Origin: Neptunitalea lumnitzerae
Lineage (GTDB): Bacteria; Bacteroidota; Bacteroidia; Flavobacteriales; Flavobacteriaceae
Assembly: GCF_027924185.1 (NCBI RefSeq)
Contig: NZ_BRVO01000001.1
Coordinates: 434,001-498,000 of the forward strand
Length of the DNA: 64,000 nucleotides
Direction: 5' to 3'
The notes under the pieces are model-generated. The model searched no databases and was not told where the DNA came from. It saw only the letters and a list, made by a program, of their open reading frames with translations. The position numbers were made by a program, and so were the translations under genes. This document shows, one piece after another, positions 62,603 through 64,000 of this stretch. Each line of letters starts with the position of its first letter. The first letter of the stretch is position 1.

Positions 62603-63538
62603 ATGAAATTAAACATTAGCACATATTTCAAGCTGAATTGTCGACAGCCTGAACTAGAATTTATCGACATTGATTTAAACAAAGACAACTTGCTTTTCGT
62701 AGACCCTAGACTTATTGAAATGGGTAACGACATATATTCTAAAAAGATGCAAAGGAATATTGAAGTATTTTGGGCAGAAATAATAAAAGCAGTAAAAAGA
62801 AATGATAAACGTGCAATTAGCTCCACACTTGATGGCCTAAAGGAGCCCAAAGAGACAAGATTAGGATACGCATCAAACACATGTGATGGTAATTCAATAG
62901 CTAGAAAACTTAAAAAGAAACTGATAGGCGCTATCATGAAAAATAAAGCTGTGCAGAGTGGACAACTAAGTCAATTTTGTGATTTTGAATTTTTCATAGA
63001 CGATGTAAGTTCGGATAGAATATCAGATATGGTCACCAAAATAGTGAAAGATGTTCTGGTTGAATTTACCCAACACCAATGTCAAATTCATAAAATTCCA
63101 ATGAAACTTTTCGTTCAAGATGATTTTCTAGATATCACAAAAGGAAATGTAAGTTGGATTAAGGAAATGAATGTTGAACTACCTTTTGACGAATATGGAG
63201 AACCTATCATATTCGTGCCAAAAAACATAGTTAGACTTCAAGGAGCTGCTGGTCAAAACTTGAGATGCTTATACCGATTCGCTATTCGTGAATTTGTTCA
63301 GAATGATAAAGAAATGCTAGAAGATGTTAGCCCTACAGGTAAAGATGGAAAAATTCTACTTCGAGATGTAAAAGTTAAACATCCTATCTCTAAGGAGTCA
63401 TTAACTGCTTGGTACAATAAATACGGAAAACTCATAGTTGATTTCAAAACAGATGTCTTATCTGAAAGAATTCATCCGTTAAGTGATGAACAGATTATGA
63501 ATGTAATATATGAGGAAGACATTCGGAATGCAAGTTAG
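62603..63538 (+). CDS. protein of unknown function in the accessory region
   Basis: 311 residues, soluble, no signal peptide or membrane segment, mixed alpha/beta. I do not recognise the family. The N-terminal motif FIDIDLNKDNLLFVDPRLIEMG and a C-terminal stretch rich in charged residues are the only notable signs. AT-rich surroundings, an adjacent tRNA and lack of conserved neighbours suggest horizontally acquired cargo, for example a host-defence or mobile-element gene, but nothing shows its activity. The start at 62603 follows an A/T-rich leader. Confidence 0.6.
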   Translation: MKLNISTYFKLNCRQPELEFIDIDLNKDNLLFVDPRLIEMGNDIYSKKMQRNIEVFWAEIIKAVKRNDKRAISSTLDGLKEPKETRLGYASNTCDGNSIARKLKKKLIGAIMKNKAVQSGQLSQFCDFEFFIDDVSSDRISDMVTKIVKDVLVEFTQHQCQIHKIPMKLFVQDDFLDITKGNVSWIKEMNVELPFDEYGEPIIFVPKNIVRLQGAAGQNLRCLYRFAIREFVQNDKEMLEDVSPTGKDGKILLRDVKVKHPISKESLTAWYNKYGKLIVDFKTDVLSERIHPLSDEQIMNVIYEEDIRNAS

Positions 63539-63571
63539 TCATTAATAATAAAGAGTTTATAAACTCCTTAC

Positions 63572-63606
63572 AACAAAGCAGAGCTATATAGCTCTGCTTT
63601 GTTAGT
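63572..63606. terminator. bidirectional terminator between convergent genes
   Basis: A 13-bp perfect stem AACAAAGCAGAGC/GCTCTGCTTTGTT with loop TATATA. It lies 33 bases after the unknown gene. A second small palindrome GAGTTTATAAACTC is at 63553-63566. Confidence 0.75.
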
Positions 63607-63846
63607 TAAGATTTAACAATCAGTAACTCAAGACCTATATAATTCATCGAAAATTATAATTAACCATATTACTACGGAAATTTAACAAAAAAATGATACA
63701 AGGTATTTTCTTCGTAAATTTGCACTACTTTCTAAAAGATAAACACTTATAAGCCGAAGAAATAAACTGTAACAATACTATCTTATTAATTACAGCAACT
63801 TAATTTGTTTACTTAAAAATAATACCTAAAGCATTTATTTTATATA
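63607..63846. other. AT-rich gap with a promoter-like element
   Basis: No ORF. TAAATTTG at 63715-63722 (plus strand) is a perfect -7 element, and its surroundings (ATACAA upstream, TAAATTTGCA) resemble those at 62227. What it would transcribe is unclear, since the gene to the right reads toward it. Confidence 0.3.
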
Positions 63847-64000
63847 CTAAACATCTAAATACCCTAACAAGAATTTTATGATTCTAGAGTCCACATACTT
63901 TTCCATAACTTCTCTAATTAATTTATCGTCAAATTCACCTACCCTTGAATCGATTATGAATTGCCCTATAGCTTTATTTTTGTCATTGTAAAAACTTAAC
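63847..64000 (-). CDS. C-terminal fragment of an unidentified protein (5' end outside window)
   Basis: The minus strand is open from the right edge (frame at 63999) to a stop at 63847, about 50 residues: it reads GQFIIDSRVGEFDDKLI, then EVMEKYVDSRIIKFLLGYLDV and stop. Amphipathic helical character and lack of internal stops argue for real coding sequence. Too short to name. It converges on the unknown gene at 62603. Confidence 0.5.
   Translation of the reverse strand, partial: LSFYNDKNKAIGQFIIDSRVGEFDDKLIREVMEKYVDSRIIKFLLGYLDV

Noticed and set aside
61833-63538. Integration site duplication (tRNA 3' end repeat)
   Set aside because: I looked for a second copy of the T-arm/acceptor sequence downstream; only a short GTGGGA match near 62187 exists, which is not enough.

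Overview
The window reads as a chromosomal segment of a marine, polysaccharide-degrading member of the Flavobacteriaceae (Bacteroidota). The basis is low-GC DNA, promoters of the Bacteroidota type (TAnnTTTG at -7), A-rich rather than Shine-Dalgarno translation starts, a SusC/SusD pair, a type IX secretion (T9SS) C-terminal sorting domain, and a housekeeping gene order (rpmF-yceD-pdxA, accB-accC, rbfA-lolE, mce) common in that family. The species cannot be named from the sequence alone.

Layout. 1-6.6 kb: tail of an ABC ATPase, a GreA/GreB-like factor, monofunctional transglycosylase, an FAD oxidoreductase, and three co-oriented envelope proteins of unknown function. 6.7-12.6 kb: fatty-acid and ribosome genes (accC, accB, fabH, rpmF, yceD), pdxA, riboflavin synthase and a tiny membrane protein. 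12.8-38 kb: a large pectin utilisation locus. Its first half is intracellular: kduI, kduD, uxaC, kdgK, kdgA, hexuronate transporter, uxaB, uxaA and a LacI-family regulator. It takes galacturonate and unsaturated uronates to 2-keto-3-deoxygluconate, then pyruvate and glyceraldehyde-3-phosphate. Its second half is extracytoplasmic: GH28, SusC, SusD, DUF4861-like, GH105, esterase, CE8 pectin methylesterase, CE12 acetylesterase, KdgF-like cupin, second GH28, second esterase. The same palindrome (TGTAATCGATTACA type) sits at both catabolic promoters and in front of the lacI gene, so one repressor probably controls the whole locus. No polysaccharide lyase is present.

38-53 kb: a candidate exopolysaccharide synthesis and export locus (short GT2, large membrane glycosyltransferase-like protein, a secreted protein, a GH5-like hydrolase, GT4, flippase, TPR/outer-membrane-barrel protein), followed by an unusual array of about nine hairpin/micro-ORF repeats (49.44-50.55 kb) and a large T9SS-secreted DUF4114 protein. 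53.1-59.4 kb: a seven-gene signalling operon with a receiver protein, H-NOX, PAS histidine kinase, FIST (NosP-like) protein, second histidine kinase, Hpt protein and a LytTR response regulator. 59.7-61.9 kb: lolE-like permease, rbfA, mce and a CAT-anticodon tRNA. 61.95-64 kb: an AT-rich accessory stretch with an unknown gene and the 3' end of another.

The most interesting inference is that the signalling operon and the exopolysaccharide/adhesin genes form one regulon. A two-part direct repeat with a 21-bp period (consensus CCATTCGTCTACA on the minus strand) lies 24-27 bp upstream of a -7 element at five promoters: the short GT2, the GT4, the flippase, the T9SS protein and the signalling operon itself. 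The spacing is that expected of a LytTR regulator. Together this suggests nitric-oxide sensing (H-NOX plus FIST/NosP) relayed through a split phosphorelay to a LytTR activator of a surface polysaccharide and adhesin. The DNA pattern is directly visible; the wiring and the ligand are inference.
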